Shown here in pieces: positions 1-10,867 of a stretch of 64,000 bases of DNA. Source of the DNA: Sphingorhabdus sp. YGSMI21 (lineage in GTDB: Bacteria > Pseudomonadota > Alphaproteobacteria > Sphingomonadales > Sphingomonadaceae); the NCBI RefSeq assembly GCF_002776575.1, contig NZ_CP022548.1, positions 3,549,001-3,613,000 of the forward strand, given 5' to 3'. Positions within the stretch are counted from its first letter, which is position 1; the number at the start of each line of letters is the position of its first letter. Under the pieces are notes generated by a model. The model saw only the letters and a program-made list of their open reading frames with translations, had not been told where the DNA came from and did not search any database. Both the position numbers and the translations under genes were made by a program.

Positions 1-605
1 ACTTTCTCGTCACCGGGCAAAATATAGTCCGCGCCTTCCCATGGCGACATGAAGTCGAAGCTGCGGAAATCCTGCGCCAGCTTCACCGGCTCATAGACAA
101 CGCGCTTCGCTTCTTCGGAATAGCGCATCTCGACATAGCCGGTCAGCGGGAAATCCTTGCGGAATGGATGCCCCTGAAAACCATAGTCGGTCAGGATCCG
201 GCGCAAATCGGTATTGCCGTCGAACAGGACGCCATACATGTCGAACACTTCGCGCTCGAGCCAGCCGGCAACTTCCCAGATATGGGTAACGCTTGGCACC
301 GCATTGTCCTCGTCGGTCGTGACCTTGACGCGGATGCGATGGTTCTTGGTGAGGCTGAGCAGATGATAGCAGACCTCGAACCGCTCGGCGCGATCCGGAT
401 AGTCGACCCCGGCAATTTCCATCAGCTGCTGATATTCATGCTTTTCGCGCAGCTTTTCCAATACCGTGGCAAGCTTCTTGCGCTCGACGGTGAAGCTGAT
501 TTCGCCATAGGCCTCGACCGTGTCGACCAGGGCAGCGCCGATCGCCTTGCCAAGCTTGGCGGCAACGCCGGCGTTACTGGAGATAGCTGGTGCGGAATGA
601 GCCAT
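1..605 (-). CDS. nuoC: NADH-quinone oxidoreductase subunit C (partial)
   Basis: Subunit C (30 kDa) of respiratory complex I, part of the peripheral arm that passes electrons from NADH to quinone. I translated the minus strand from the ATG at 605; the frame is open to the window edge, so the C-terminus is missing. The family signature is visible: a segment reading [18 protein letters not shown] followed by [21 protein letters not shown]. It follows nuoA and nuoB on the same strand, with a 102-base gap from nuoB that carries a palindromic repeat. nuoD would be expected just beyond the left edge. Identification is firm; only the length is unknown. Confidence 0.95.
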   Translation of the reverse strand, partial: MAHSAPAISSNAGVAAKLGKAIGAALVDTVEAYGEISFTVERKKLATVLEKLREKHEYQQLMEIAGVDYPDRAERFEVCYHLLSLTKNHRIRVKVTTDEDNAVPSVTHIWEVAGWLEREVFDMYGVLFDGNTDLRRILTDYGFQGHPFRKDFPLTGYVEMRYSEEAKRVVYEPVKLAQDFRSFDFMSPWEGADYILPGDEK

Positions 606-614
606 TAGAAAACC

Positions 615-686
615 CCGTTCGTCTCGAGCGAAGTCGAGAGACCGTTATTCACCACTGCATGTCTCGACTTCGCTCGACATGAACGG
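615..686. repeat. Inverted interspersed repeat between nuoB and nuoC
   Basis: Two arms of about 28 bases (615-642 and 659-686) are near-perfect reverse complements. Each arm also contains its own short palindrome built on TCGAGCGAAGTCGA. The unit is bounded by CCGTTC on the left and GAACGG on the right. It resembles REP-like palindromes common in sphingomonad intergenic DNA (general knowledge). It lies inside the nuo operon, so it would form a hairpin in the nuo mRNA. Confidence 0.8.
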
Positions 687-707
687 AAAGATTGCAAATT
701 TACCATC

Positions 708-1280
708 CTAGCGCTCGAACGTCCCGATGCGGCGGATCTTCCGCTGCAATTGCATCACGCCGTAGAGCAAGGCCTCTGCGGTCGGCGGGCATCCGGGCAC
801 GTAAATATCGACCGGGACGATCCGGTCGCAGCCACGGACAACGCTATAGCTGTAATGATAATAGCCGCCGCCATTGGCGCAACTGCCCATCGAGATCACA
901 TATTTCGGATCGGACATCTGGTCATAGACCTTGCGCAGCGCCGGAGCCATCTTGTTGCACAAGGTGCCGGCGACGATCATTACGTCCGACTGACGCGGAC
1001 TGGCACGCGGGGCAGCACCGAAACGCTCCATATCGTAGCGCGGCATGTTGACGTGGATCATCTCGACCGCGCAGCAGGCGAGACCGAATGTCATCCACCA
1101 GAGCGAACCGGTCCGGGCCCACTGGAACAATTCCTCGGTAGAAGTGACAAGGAAGCCCTTGTCATTCACTTCCGAATTCAGGTCCTTGAAAAACGCCTCG
1201 TCAGGCTGCGTATCGGGACGCATCGGCGTGCCGTCTGCGTTCAATATGGCCGAACCACTGGTGCCAGTTTCTAATCCCAC
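708..1280 (-). CDS. nuoB: NADH-quinone oxidoreductase subunit B
   Basis: Complex I subunit that holds the terminal iron-sulfur cluster N2, next to the quinone site. At 190 residues it is of usual length. The four cluster ligands are present: the adjacent pair C69-C70 in [10 protein letters not shown]134 in MGSCANGGG and C164 in VPGCPPTAE. The start is GTG at 1280 and overlaps the end of nuoA by 10 bases, so translation is probably coupled. The N-terminal 40 residues are variable, as is normal for the family. Identification is secure. Confidence 0.97.
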   Translation of the reverse strand: MGLETGTSGSAILNADGTPMRPDTQPDEAFFKDLNSEVNDKGFLVTSTEELFQWARTGSLWWMTFGLACCAVEMIHVNMPRYDMERFGAAPRASPRQSDVMIVAGTLCNKMAPALRKVYDQMSDPKYVISMGSCANGGGYYHYSYSVVRGCDRIVPVDIYVPGCPPTAEALLYGVMQLQRKIRRIGTFER

Positions 1281-1645
1281 TCCAGCGCTCCTACTTTCCA
1301 GGCATATGCAAAGCCGATAACCAGCTCGGCAAGAAATACCATCATTGTCGTCCAGCCGACCCAGCCGGTGAGTTCAAGCGAAACGGCCCAGGGGAACAGA
1401 AAGGCTGCCTCCAGGTCGAAAATGATGAACAGGATCGCGACCAGATAGAAGCGGACGTCAAACTGACTGCGCGAATCTTCGAAGGCGGGAAAACCGCACT
1501 CATATTCCGAGAGCTTCTCGGCGCTCGGATTATGGGTTCCGGTGAGACGGGAGACACCCATCGGCAGGAACACAAAGGCCGTGGACAGACCTGCCGCTAC
1601 GAACAGGAACAATAATATCGGTGCATATTCGGAAAGATCGACCAC
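1271..1645 (-). CDS. nuoA: NADH-quinone oxidoreductase subunit A
   Basis: Small membrane subunit of complex I (124 residues) with three predicted transmembrane helices. The conserved loop after the first helix reads [21 protein letters not shown], which contains the invariant ECG region. It is the first gene of the nuo operon here; the 104 bases upstream (1646-1749) should contain the promoter, though I could not pick a convincing -35/-10 pair. The start is GTG at 1645; no in-frame ATG gives a better N-terminus. Confidence 0.96.
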   Translation of the reverse strand: MVDLSEYAPILLFLFVAAGLSTAFVFLPMGVSRLTGTHNPSAEKLSEYECGFPAFEDSRSQFDVRFYLVAILFIIFDLEAAFLFPWAVSLELTGWVGWTTMMVFLAELVIGFAYAWKVGALEWD

Positions 1646-1749
1646 TGATGACTCGTTTCGCTAATATTCGGGGCCGCTTTTAGGCAGTGGCTCCCCATGC
1701 CGCAAGGGTGAAGTGGCTAAAATTGCGGCCTTTTGCGAGGCGTTCGCAG

Positions 1750-2568
1750 TTAGAGCAGCGACTTTGCCAATATCCGGTGCAGCTTGCTGTGCAGCGCTTC
1801 GTTCGATGCCAATATTTCGCCCTGCCCGATCGGCTGGTCGCCGCCGGTATAGTCGGTGACAAAACCGCCCGCTTCGCGAACCATCAATATCCCGGCTGCA
1901 ACGTCCCATACTTTCAGACCGGCTTCCCAGAAACCGTCATAGCGGCCGGCGGCCAGCCAGGCGAGATCGAGCGCGGCCGAACCATTGCGCCTGATCCCGG
2001 CGACCTGCGGTGCCACGGCGCCGAAGATCCGCGCCCATTCGCCCAGATCGCCATGGCCCTTGAAAGGGATTCCGGTGGCAATCAACGCTTCCGACAGATC
2101 GCGGCGGGCCGAGACGCGCAAACGGCGCTCGCCGAGCCATGCGCCCTTGTCCATTTCCGCCCACCAGGTCAGATCGGTGAGCGGTTCGTAGATCAGGCCG
2201 CTGGTAATCTTGCCCCAGCCGCGCCCGTCGAGCGAGCGCTCCTGAACCGCGATCGAAATGGCGAAATGCGGAATGCCGTGGAGAAAATTCGAGGTGCCGT
2301 CGAGCGGATCGATGATCCAGCGCGGCTTGCCTTCCTCGCCCTCGATCATGCCGCCCTCTTCGAGCACGAAGCCCCAGCCGGGACGGACTTTCAGCAATTC
2401 GTCGTAGAGAATCCGCTCGGCGCGCATGTCGGCCTTGGAAACAAAGTCGGCAGGCCCTTTTTTGGACACCTGCAGATGCTCTACTTCGCCGAAGTCGCGG
2501 CGCAGGCGCGATCCCGCCTTGCGCGCGGCGCGCTCCATGACGGTGATAAGGGCGGAATGTGCTGGCAT
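1750..2568 (-). CDS. Inositol monophosphatase family protein (SuhB-like)
   Basis: Mg2+-dependent sugar/inositol phosphatase of 272 residues. Motif A, with metal ligands, is visible as DPLDGTSNF (D87, D90), preceded by the acidic LEEGG segment around residue 70. Motif B is WDVAAG (W221-D222). Members hydrolyse inositol-1-phosphate, fructose-1,6-bisphosphate or related esters, and some also act on ribosome biogenesis (SuhB/NusB contact); the sequence alone does not decide the substrate. It lies upstream of nuoA and downstream of efp on the same strand, separated from both by gaps over 100 bases, so it is probably its own unit. Confidence 0.9.
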   Translation of the reverse strand: MPAHSALITVMERAARKAGSRLRRDFGEVEHLQVSKKGPADFVSKADMRAERILYDELLKVRPGWGFVLEEGGMIEGEEGKPRWIIDPLDGTSNFLHGIPHFAISIAVQERSLDGRGWGKITSGLIYEPLTDLTWWAEMDKGAWLGERRLRVSARRDLSEALIATGIPFKGHGDLGEWARIFGAVAPQVAGIRRNGSAALDLAWLAAGRYDGFWEAGLKVWDVAAGILMVREAGGFVTDYTGGDQPIGQGEILASNEALHSKLHRILAKSLL

Positions 2569-2581
2569 TTTAATGTCTCCC

Positions 2582-2685
2582 CCCTCCCGTTTACGGGAAG
2601 GGCTTGGGGTGGGTCTATCTGTTTTTCAAAGAGCAGGCGAGCAATATGGTCGTGCCCGCCCTGGTCCCTCCCGCAAGCGGGAGGG
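2582..2685. repeat. Two GGGAGGG-type hairpins between efp and the phosphatase gene
   Basis: Two palindromes occupy most of the gap: 2582-2602 (CCCTCCCG, 4-base loop, CGGGAAGGG) and 2666-2685 (CCCTCCCG, CAAG loop, CGGGAGGG). They are the same family as the CTTCTCCCG palindromes at 20282-20568. The right-hand one sits a few bases after the efp stop codon and could act as an mRNA 3' hairpin. It has no T-run, so it is not a classical terminator. Confidence 0.7.
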
Positions 2686-2692
2686 TATTTGG

Positions 2693-3256
2693 TCAGCTGG
2701 CCTTGCCAACATATTCGCGGGCGTAAACATCGACGATGATCCGCGTGCCGGCCGAAATGAATGGCGGCACCATGACGCGGACACCATTGTCGAGCACGGC
2801 AGGCTTGTAGCTGGAAGAAGCGGTCTGCCCCTTGACCACAGCGTCGGCTTCGACAACCTCGGCCTCGATCTGGTCGGGCAGCGCCACGGAGATCGGCTTT
2901 TCGTCATAAAGTTCCAGCTGTACGTCCATGCCGTCCTGCAAAAATTCGACCGCTTCGCCCAGCAGATCGGCGGGCAAGGTGATCTGCTCGTAATTTTCCT
3001 TGTCCATGAAGGTCAGCAGGTCGCCATCCGCGAAAAGATATTGAAAGGTCTTGGTGTCGAGACGAACCTTCTCGAGCGTATCGGCGCTGCGGAAACGAAC
3101 GTTGGTCTTGCGACCGTCGACGAGATTCTTCATCTCGACCTGCATATAGGCGCCGCCCTTGCCCGGCTGCGTATGCTGGATCTTGGCAACCTTCCAGAGG
3201 CCGCCTTCATATTCCAATATATTGCCCGGACGGATATCCACACCGCTGATCTTCAT
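2693..3256 (-). CDS. efp: Translation elongation factor P
   Basis: EF-P rescues ribosomes stalled at polyproline stretches. The protein is 187 residues, the normal length, starting [12 protein letters not shown]. The tip lysine that is modified in many bacteria is present as K33 in the PGKGGA loop. The frame extends further upstream, but those residues do not look like EF-P and the ATG at 3256 fits the family N-terminus. The C-terminus ends in the expected [13 protein letters not shown]. It stands alone, with a divergent small ORF beginning at 3408. Confidence 0.97.
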   Translation of the reverse strand: MKISGVDIRPGNILEYEGGLWKVAKIQHTQPGKGGAYMQVEMKNLVDGRKTNVRFRSADTLEKVRLDTKTFQYLFADGDLLTFMDKENYEQITLPADLLGEAVEFLQDGMDVQLELYDEKPISVALPDQIEAEVVEADAVVKGQTASSSYKPAVLDNGVRVMVPPFISAGTRIIVDVYAREYVGKAS

Positions 3257-3407
3257 CGCTTGTCTCGCTCGATAGAATGTTTGATTGAGCGGCGCTGTAA
3301 TCTGCTGGCCGATAATAGGCAAGCCCGGTGACACCGAAAGCGGTGCGATCACACCACAGGTCTTTTTCATACAATACGCCGAAACGCGCTGCGGCTAGGA
3401 ACAGGGC

Positions 3408-3653
3408 ATGGCACAAACAGAGATGACACGCTTGCGCGGCAACTACAGAAATGCGACCCCACGGCGCAAAACCGCGCTGGCGGCCGGCCTGTTCGGCTAT
3501 TCGATTGCCAATGGACGGATGCACTCGTTCAAGGAGACCGAGGGCTATTTGCGCGACATGGAACAAATGCCCAATTTCGTCCCGCCGTCGGTCAGCAGTT
3601 TCGTCGCCCAATATCTGTCGTCCAATATCGGCAAGACCCACGGTTCATCCTAA
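3408..3653 (+). CDS. Small hypothetical protein
   Basis: An 81-residue ORF I do not recognise. It is basic at the N-terminus (RLRGNYRNATPRRK), with no signal peptide or obvious membrane helix. In favour of it being real: ATG with AGGA eight bases upstream, codon use like the neighbours (third positions mostly G or C), and no gene on the opposite strand across most of it. It ends tail-to-tail with thiE, overlapping by 4 bases. No function can be assigned. Confidence 0.6.
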   Translation: MAQTEMTRLRGNYRNATPRRKTALAAGLFGYSIANGRMHSFKETEGYLRDMEQMPNFVPPSVSSFVAQYLSSNIGKTHGSS

Positions 3654-4288
3654 CCGGCCGGAGTCTTCTCCAATATTTCGGCAAATTTCCTAACCGCCGC
3701 CCCGGGGCCGGCCGGGTCATTCCACACCGCGCCGCTCACCGCCAGAAAATCCGCACCTGCATCGATCAGAGGCTGGCAGTTTTCTACCGTGATTCCACCG
3801 ATAGCGACGCAGGGTATTTCCATCATCCCGGACCACCATTGGAGCAGTTCGGGTTCAGGCCGGTGATGGGTTTCCTTGGTGCTGGTGGGGAAAAAAGCGC
3901 CAAAGGCCACATAATTGGCGCCGCCCTCGCCTGCTTCCATCGCCAGATGGCGGCTGTCGTGGCAGGTGATGCCGATCTGGACATCATTGCCCAATGTCTC
4001 GCGGGCATTTTTCAGACTCTCGTCCGCCTGTCCCAGATGCACGCCATCCGCGCCCAGTTGCCGGGCCAGCGCGACATCGTCATTGACGACGAAGGCCACA
4101 TCAAATTCGTCGCAGATCGCTTTCAGCGGTCCGGCCAGCCGCGCGGCTTCCTGCCGGTCGACATCCTTCACCCGGAACTGGAAAGCCGCGACAGGTCCGG
4201 CTTGCAGCGCCTCGCGCAGACGGTCGGGAAAGGGTCCGCCGACATCCAGTGGCGAAATCAGATATAGCTGGCAGGGAATGTCGTTCAT
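3650..4288 (-). CDS. thiE: Thiamine phosphate synthase
   Basis: Joins the thiazole and pyrimidine phosphates to make thiamine monophosphate. The 212-residue TIM barrel shows the expected motifs: QFRVKD near the N-terminus (usually QxRxK), VNDDVALA, GADGVHLGQ, GITCHDSRH, the FFPTSTKE phosphate loop and AIGGIT near the C-terminus. The longer upstream reading frame is not family-like; the ATG at 4288 matches. It is the last gene of a run tkt-gap-pgk-aldolase-methyltransferase-thiE with gaps of 15-36 bases. No TPP riboswitch is visible upstream. Confidence 0.93.
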   Translation of the reverse strand: MNDIPCQLYLISPLDVGGPFPDRLREALQAGPVAAFQFRVKDVDRQEAARLAGPLKAICDEFDVAFVVNDDVALARQLGADGVHLGQADESLKNARETLGNDVQIGITCHDSRHLAMEAGEGGANYVAFGAFFPTSTKETHHRPEPELLQWWSGMMEIPCVAIGGITVENCQPLIDAGADFLAVSGAVWNDPAGPGAAVRKFAEILEKTPAG

Positions 4289-4307
4289 TTTCCGTCTTCT
4301 AGCGCCT

Positions 4308-4973
4308 TCATCGGACCAAGGCGAGCAGGAAACCGTCCCACTTCTTGCTGCCCACTGTCTGCATCGCCGTGGCATCTATGCGCGGATTATCCTGCAGCGC
4401 GTCATACAGGGCGCGGGTACCGGCCACCTTCGGATCGCCGGAACGCGGATCGATCACCTCGCCTGCCCGCACGACATTGTCGAATATCAGCATCGTGCCC
4501 GGGCGGGACAAGCGGATCGCATAGTCCAGATAGGCGGGATAATTATCCTTGTCGGCATCGATGAAGACAAAGTCGAAAGCGGTCTCCGCCTCGACGCACA
4601 TGCCGGCGAGCGTGTCGCAGGCCGGCCCAACGCGGATATCGACGCGATGGCCGACGCCCGCATGGTCGAGATTGCCGCGCGCCACGGCTGCATAATCGCC
4701 TTCGAGCTCCAGCGTGACCAGCACGCCGTCCTCGTCCAGCGCGCGGGCCAGACAGATGGATGAATAACCGCCCAGCGTCCCGATCTCCAGAATACGCTTC
4801 GCCCCGACGCCACGCGCCAGCAACTGCAACATCTTGCCTTGCGCCAGGGAAACGTCTATCGGCGGCAGGCCCGCTCGCCGGTTATTCGCGAGCGCCGTTT
4901 CCAGTGCCGCGTCCTCGCCGATCAGCTTGTCGACGATATAATCGTCGACAGCAGACCAGGCGGGATCGGACAT
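4308..4973 (-). CDS. SAM-dependent O-methyltransferase (family 3, COMT-like)
   Basis: Cytosolic class I methyltransferase of about 221 residues. The SAM-binding glycine motif is ILEIGTLGGYSS, the metal/SAM aspartates appear in FVFIDADKDNYP, and a second metal site reads IFDNVVRAG. This is the catechol O-methyltransferase / caffeoyl-CoA methyltransferase fold (Pfam Methyltransf_3). The natural substrate in bacteria is generally unknown. ATG at 4973 is chosen; a TTG two codons upstream is better spaced from a GGAGGG sequence and may be used instead. It sits 14-21 bases from the aldolase gene and 19 from thiE, so it is very likely co-transcribed. Confidence 0.88.
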   Translation of the reverse strand: MSDPAWSAVDDYIVDKLIGEDAALETALANNRRAGLPPIDVSLAQGKMLQLLARGVGAKRILEIGTLGGYSSICLARALDEDGVLVTLELEGDYAAVARGNLDHAGVGHRVDIRVGPACDTLAGMCVEAETAFDFVFIDADKDNYPAYLDYAIRLSRPGTMLIFDNVVRAGEVIDPRSGDPKVAGTRALYDALQDNPRIDATAMQTVGSKKWDGFLLALVR

Positions 4974-4994
4974 GGACAAGCCCGGGCCCTCCGG

Positions 4995-5882
4995 TCAGGC
5001 TATCGAAGCGCGATAAATCTTGTCGATCGCGCCGCCGAGCACGGCATCAAATTCCTCGTCGCTCTGCGAAACCCGCAGGTCCTGCAGCAAGCCACGGCTG
5101 AAGCTGGCGATCATGCCTTCATTCTTCGCCAGTTCCGCGCAGGCTTCCTCGGTGGAATAGCCGCCGGAAAGCGCCACCAGCCGGACCACCTTGGGATGAT
5201 CGACCAGCGATTTGTAGAGATTGGCCTCGACCGGAATCGACAATTTCAGCATCACCCGCTGGTCATCCGCCAGCGCGTCGAGATGCTTGTTCAGTTCGCC
5301 GAGCAGGATTTTGTCGCATTCGGCCCGCTCCTCGCTCTTGATATTCACTTCCGGTTCGATGATCGGCACCAGCCCGTTGGCCAGGATCTGCTTGCCGAAG
5401 TCGAATTGCTGGGCGACGATCGCCGCAATGCCCTTCGCATTGGCCTTGTTGATCACCGACCGCATCTTGGTGCCGAAAACACCTTTTGCCAGCGCCTGCT
5501 TGCACTGGTCGGCAAGATCGGGGATCGGTTTCATCAGCTGGACGCCATCGGCTTCGTCCTCGAGACCCTTGTCGACCTTCAGGAAGGGCACGACGCCGCG
5601 ATCCCAGAGCGCTTCGGGCACCGGCTTGCCGCCAGCATCGCCGTTCATCGTCTTTTCGAACAGGATCGCGCCGATCACCTTGCCATTGCCGAAGCTGGGC
5701 GAGGTGATGATCCGGCTGCGCATCTTGTGGATCAGACCGAACATCTCGTCGTCATTGGAGAATGAATCGGCACCGATGCCGTAACCGGCCAATGCCTTGG
5801 GCGTCGAGCCACCGCTCTGGTCCAGTGCGGCAATAAAGCCTTGGCCATTCTCGATCTTGCTCATCATTTCACTATTCGCCAT
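4995..5882 (-). CDS. Class I fructose-bisphosphate aldolase
   Basis: Schiff-base aldolase cleaving fructose-1,6-bisphosphate into the two triose phosphates. At 295 residues it is the short bacterial class I type. Visible features are FIAALDQSGGSTPKAL at the N-terminus, the VPFLKVDKG segment with an active-site lysine, IIEPEVNI, and MLKLSIP with the probable Schiff-base lysine. The glycine-rich phosphate-binding segment is VALSGGYS. It lies between pgk (25 bases) and the methyltransferase. Using class I rather than the metal-dependent class II enzyme is common in sphingomonads. Confidence 0.93.
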   Translation of the reverse strand: MANSEMMSKIENGQGFIAALDQSGGSTPKALAGYGIGADSFSNDDEMFGLIHKMRSRIITSPSFGNGKVIGAILFEKTMNGDAGGKPVPEALWDRGVVPFLKVDKGLEDEADGVQLMKPIPDLADQCKQALAKGVFGTKMRSVINKANAKGIAAIVAQQFDFGKQILANGLVPIIEPEVNIKSEERAECDKILLGELNKHLDALADDQRVMLKLSIPVEANLYKSLVDHPKVVRLVALSGGYSTEEACAELAKNEGMIASFSRGLLQDLRVSQSDEEFDAVLGGAIDKIYRASIA

Positions 5883-5907
5883 TTTTCATTTCCTGATATG
5901 TTCAATA

Positions 5908-7098
<1,191 letters not shown>

Positions 7099-7117
7099 TA
7101 ATCAGAACCTTTGTGAG

Positions 7118-8122
7118 TTAGAGCAAGCCTGCCATGACCTTGGCCGTATCGATCATGCGGTTGGAGAAGCCCCATTCATTGTCATACCAGCTGACGACGC
7201 GGACAAGCTTGCCGTCCATCACCGTGGTTTCGAGACTGTCGACCGAGCTGCTGGCCGGCTGATGGTTGAAGTCGCTGGACACCAGCGGCTTGTCTTCAAA
7301 GACCAGCACGCCCTTCATCGCGCCTTCGGCAGCGGCTTTCAGCGCGCCGTTGACTTCCTCGACCGTGGTGTCGCGGCTTGGCGTGATCACCAGATCGACC
7401 AGGCTGACATTCGGGGTCGGCACGCGGACGGACGAGCCGTCGAGCTTGCCGTTCAGTTCCGGCAGCACCAGACCGACGGCGCGGGCAGCCCCGGTGGTCG
7501 TCGGGATCATGTTGACCGCACCGGCGCGGGCACGGCGCATGTCGCTGTGCATCTGGTCGAGCATCCGCTGGTCGTTGGTATAGCTGTGGATCGTGGTCAT
7601 GAAACCGCGCTCGATGCCCACCGTGTCGTGCAGCACCTTGGCAACCGGAGCGAGGCAGTTGGTCGTGCAGGACGCATTGGAGACAATGATATCCGATGAC
7701 GTCAGGACGTCGTGATTGACGCCGTAGACGACCGTTTTCAGGTCACCCTTGGCCGGAGCCGAGATCAACACGCGTTTCGCGCCGGCGTCGATATGCGGTT
7801 GTGCCGCATCCTTGGACTGGAAGAAGCCGGTGCATTCGAGCACGATGTCCACGCCCATGTCGCCATGCGGCAGATCGCCGGGATTGCGTTCAGAGGTCAC
7901 CGCGATTTTCTTGCCATTGACCATGATATGATCGCCATGGGCGGTCACTTCGCCGGGGAAACGGCCATGCACACTGTCATAGGCGAACAGCAGAGCGTTG
8001 GATTCGGCGTCCGCCAGATCGTTGATCGCGACCAGTTCGAGACCGTCATCTTCGCGTTCCAATATCGCGCGGGCGACCAGACGGCCGATCCGGCCAAATC
8101 CGTTAATTGCTACTTTTGTCAT
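7118..8122 (-). CDS. gap: Glyceraldehyde-3-phosphate dehydrogenase, type I
   Basis: Oxidises glyceraldehyde-3-phosphate to 1,3-bisphosphoglycerate. The Rossmann start is [13 protein letters not shown], the catalytic cysteine is about residue 152 in SNASCTTNC, and the C-terminal substrate region ends in [13 protein letters not shown]. The ATG at 8122 is preferred over the TTG one codon upstream. Length is 334 residues. tkt ends 38 bases upstream and pgk starts 19 bases downstream. Confidence 0.98.
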   Translation of the reverse strand: MTKVAINGFGRIGRLVARAILEREDDGLELVAINDLADAESNALLFAYDSVHGRFPGEVTAHGDHIMVNGKKIAVTSERNPGDLPHGDMGVDIVLECTGFFQSKDAAQPHIDAGAKRVLISAPAKGDLKTVVYGVNHDVLTSSDIIVSNASCTTNCLAPVAKVLHDTVGIERGFMTTIHSYTNDQRMLDQMHSDMRRARAGAVNMIPTTTGAARAVGLVLPELNGKLDGSSVRVPTPNVSLVDLVITPSRDTTVEEVNGALKAAAEGAMKGVLVFEDKPLVSSDFNHQPASSSVDSLETTVMDGKLVRVVSWYDNEWGFSNRMIDTAKVMAGLL

Positions 8123-8160
8123 CAATTTTGCTCCTTTGCATGCGAACTTTCTGGCTGTGT

Positions 8161-10128
8161 TCAGCCAATTTTTTCTAGTATTTGCGGGATGATGGCATCG
8201 GCGGTGAGACCAAAATGCTCGAACAGATCGTCGATCGGTGCCGACGCCCCGAAGCTGTCGATCCCGAAGCGCAGCCCGTCAAGGCCGGTATAGCGTTCCC
8301 AGCCGAAGGTCGTGCCCGCTTCGATCGAAACCCGCAACAGCCCTTCGCCGCCAAGCAGTTCGCTGCGATATTCGGCCGATTGTTCGTCGAACAATTCGGT
8401 GCAGGGCATCGACACGACATCCGCGCCGGTGCCGGCAGCTTCCAGCTTCTCGGCAACCGCCAGCGCCAGCGATACTTCCGAACCCGTTGCAATCAGCACG
8501 ACCCGCTTCGCATTTTCCGCCGTCTTGACGCGATAAGCGCCCTGTTCGCAGCGGTTTGTGCTGACGTCATCGCGGATAGGCGCCAGGCCCTGGCGGGTCA
8601 GGGCCAGTGTCGAGGGACCATCGGCGCGCTTGATGGCGAGCGCCCAGCATTCCGCCGTTTCGATGGCGTCGGCGGGCCGGTAGACGTGCATGTTGGGCAT
8701 CAGGCGCAGGCTCTGGACATGCTCGATTGGCTGATGGGTCGGACCATCCTCGCCAAGACCGATGCTGTCATGGGTCATCACATAGATGGCCCGGGCGTTC
8801 TGGATCGCGGAAAGCCGCATCGCGCCGCGGCAATAGTCGGTGAACACCAGAAATGTCCCGCCATAGGGAATGATCCCCCCGTGCAGCGCCATCCCGTTCA
8901 TCGCCGCCGCCATGCCGAACTCGCGGATGCCATAATAGATATAGCGACCCGAATAATCTTCTTTTGTCAGTGGCTTGGTGGAAGGAGTTTTGGTATTGTT
9001 TGAACCTGTCAGATCGGCACTGCCGCCGATCATTTCGGGCAGAACCTCGGTGATCGCGCCGAGCGCCATTTCCGAAGATTTGCGAGTCGCCCATTTCGGC
9101 GGATCCTTGGCCAGGCCTTCCATATAGGCCCGCATCGCATTGCCCTCCGGCAGCTCGCCGGCCATACGGCGCTTGAACTCGGCGGCCTGCGCATGGCCTT
9201 CCAGCCGCGCGTCCCAGTCCGCGTGCGCCGCAGCGCCCTTCTCTCCCAGCTTGCGCCATGCCGCCTTTATGTCGTCCGGAATGACAAAAGGCTCTGCATC
9301 CCAGCCGAGCGCGGCACGGGTGCCAGCGATTTCCTCGTCGCCGAGCGGCGCGCCATGGGTCGCCGAGGTGCCCTGCTTGGTCGGGGCGCCATAGCCGATG
9401 ACCGTCTTGCAGGCGACCAGCGAAGGCCGCGGATCGGCTTCTGCTTCCTTCAGCGCCCGGCGGATATCGTCAAAGTCATGGCCATCGCAGGACACGACGT
9501 GCCATCCGGACGCCCGATAGCGTGCCGGAATATCTTCACTGGTCGATAATTCCGTTCCACCGTCGATAGTTATACCATTATCATCCCAAAGAACATTAAG
9601 TCTTCCGAGCCCCAGATGTCCGCCCAGACCAACCGCTTCATGGTTGATCCCTTCCATCAGGCAGCCGTCACCGGCAATCACCCAGGTTTTGTGATCGACC
9701 AGATCATCGCCGAAGGTCGCGTTCAGATGGCGTTCGGCGATCGCCATGCCGACAGCCGTGGCAAAGCCCTGTCCCAGTGGCCCGGTTGTCGTCTCGACGC
9801 CTTCCAGCTTGAAATTTTCCGGATGGCCGGCGCAGGGCGAGCTGAGCTGGCGAAAATCCTTGATATCCTGCAGCGTGGGCCGCGCATAGCCGGTCAGATG
9901 GAGCAGCGAATAGATCAGCATCGAGCCATGGCCGGCCGACAGGACAAAACGGTCACGATCCGCCCATTTCGGGGCTTTCGGATCATATTTCAGAAAATCG
10001 CTGAACAGGACCGTGGCCACGTCCGCCATGCCCATCGGCATCCCTGGATGGCCGCTGTTTGCCGCTTGTACCGCATCCATGGAGAGCGCTCTGATGGCGT
10101 TTGCCATGCTTTTTTCGGTAACGGTCAT
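8161..10128 (-). CDS. tkt: Transketolase
   Basis: Thiamine-diphosphate enzyme of the non-oxidative pentose phosphate pathway, 655 residues. The TPP motif appears as AGDGCLMEG with the expected downstream [10 protein letters not shown]. Other signatures are [10 protein letters not shown] near the N-terminus and [17 protein letters not shown] plus [14 protein letters not shown] in the pyrimidine domain. The frame runs upstream of the ATG at 10128 but those residues are basic and not family-like. It heads the run tkt-gap-pgk-aldolase-methyltransferase-thiE. The divergent promoter region is 10129-10329. Confidence 0.97.
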   Translation of the reverse strand: MTVTEKSMANAIRALSMDAVQAANSGHPGMPMGMADVATVLFSDFLKYDPKAPKWADRDRFVLSAGHGSMLIYSLLHLTGYARPTLQDIKDFRQLSSPCAGHPENFKLEGVETTTGPLGQGFATAVGMAIAERHLNATFGDDLVDHKTWVIAGDGCLMEGINHEAVGLGGHLGLGRLNVLWDDNGITIDGGTELSTSEDIPARYRASGWHVVSCDGHDFDDIRRALKEAEADPRPSLVACKTVIGYGAPTKQGTSATHGAPLGDEEIAGTRAALGWDAEPFVIPDDIKAAWRKLGEKGAAAHADWDARLEGHAQAAEFKRRMAGELPEGNAMRAYMEGLAKDPPKWATRKSSEMALGAITEVLPEMIGGSADLTGSNNTKTPSTKPLTKEDYSGRYIYYGIREFGMAAAMNGMALHGGIIPYGGTFLVFTDYCRGAMRLSAIQNARAIYVMTHDSIGLGEDGPTHQPIEHVQSLRLMPNMHVYRPADAIETAECWALAIKRADGPSTLALTRQGLAPIRDDVSTNRCEQGAYRVKTAENAKRVVLIATGSEVSLALAVAEKLEAAGTGADVVSMPCTELFDEQSAEYRSELLGGEGLLRVSIEAGTTFGWERYTGLDGLRFGIDSFGASAPIDDLFEHFGLTADAIIPQILEKIG

Positions 10129-10329
10129 ATCTAGTTTGATCCCCTGGATTGGACGCGTGAAAAAACGCAACGGAATGCCGCGATTCGCTATTTTGCCTCT
10201 TCCTTTGATGATCCAGCGAGGCGGCGTCAAGGACCGCTTTTCATCATCCGGTGTTTACGGCGTCAGAATAGATTGATAGCAACGAAAGACAGGAACTTAC
10301 CTGTTGGGAACAAGCTTTGGAAAATGCTC

Positions 10330-10518
10330 ATGGACAATGAACGTGTCATCCTGGCCATCGGCCGGATCGAACGGGCGCTCAGTCGCATAGAATCGGCCAA
10401 GAACAGGCCTGAGGCCAATATAGACCCGGCACTGGAAGCGCGCCACGAGGCGCTCAAAGCAGAAATGAAGCAGGCCATCCGGACGATAGACGGGCTGATC
10501 GAGCGGCAGGAGCACTGA
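10330..10518 (+). CDS. Small conserved-looking protein upstream of zapA
   Basis: About 62 residues, largely helical and heptad-like with many Arg, Glu and Ala (ILAIGRIERALSRIE), ending RTIDGLIERQEH. That pattern suggests a short coiled coil. A GGAAA sequence lies 8 bases before the ATG at 10330; another ATG at 10324 and an upstream in-frame start at 10273 are possible. It stops 1 base before zapA, so the two are almost certainly translated from one mRNA. By position and coiled-coil character it may assist cell-division proteins, but that is inference. Confidence 0.7.
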   Translation: MDNERVILAIGRIERALSRIESAKNRPEANIDPALEARHEALKAEMKQAIRTIDGLIERQEH

Positions 10519-10519
10519 C

Positions 10520-10843
10520 ATGGCGCAAATGAAACTGGAAATCGGCGGACGCTCCTTCATGGTGACCTGCCAGGACGGCGAGGAAGCCCATCTGACGAAA
10601 CTGGCCGCAATGGTCGACGGAAAAGCCCGTGAATCCGGTGATCCGGCCGGCCTGACCGAAAGCCGTATGCTGCTGTTCACTTCGCTGCTGCTCGCCGATG
10701 AGCTGCACAGCGCGCAATCCGCCAATGCCGCGCCTGTTCAAGCCGACGCGCCGGCCAAACCCGACCCGATGGACGAAAAGGCCATTGCCGCCCTGGAAAA
10801 ACTGGCAGATCGCGCCGAACAATTGGCGAACAGTCTTGAGTAA
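10520..10843 (+). CDS. zapA: Cell division protein ZapA
   Basis: ZapA binds FtsZ and promotes Z-ring bundling. The 107-residue protein shows the family head (LEIGGRSFMVTCQDGEEAHLTKLAAMVD), a middle helix, and a C-terminal coiled coil (EKAIAALEKLADRAEQLANSLE). The spacer between them is Ala/Pro-rich. Synteny supports it: in alphaproteobacteria zapA is followed by the 6S RNA gene and the formyltetrahydrofolate cyclo-ligase, as here. Confidence 0.92.
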   Translation: MAQMKLEIGGRSFMVTCQDGEEAHLTKLAAMVDGKARESGDPAGLTESRMLLFTSLLLADELHSAQSANAAPVQADAPAKPDPMDEKAIAALEKLADRAEQLANSLE

Positions 10844-10867
10844 CACCCCCATCGCGCCTAGATAGGG

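Noticed and set aside
4289..4307. TPP riboswitch upstream of thiE.
   Set aside because: The gap to the methyltransferase gene is only 19 bases, too short for a riboswitch.
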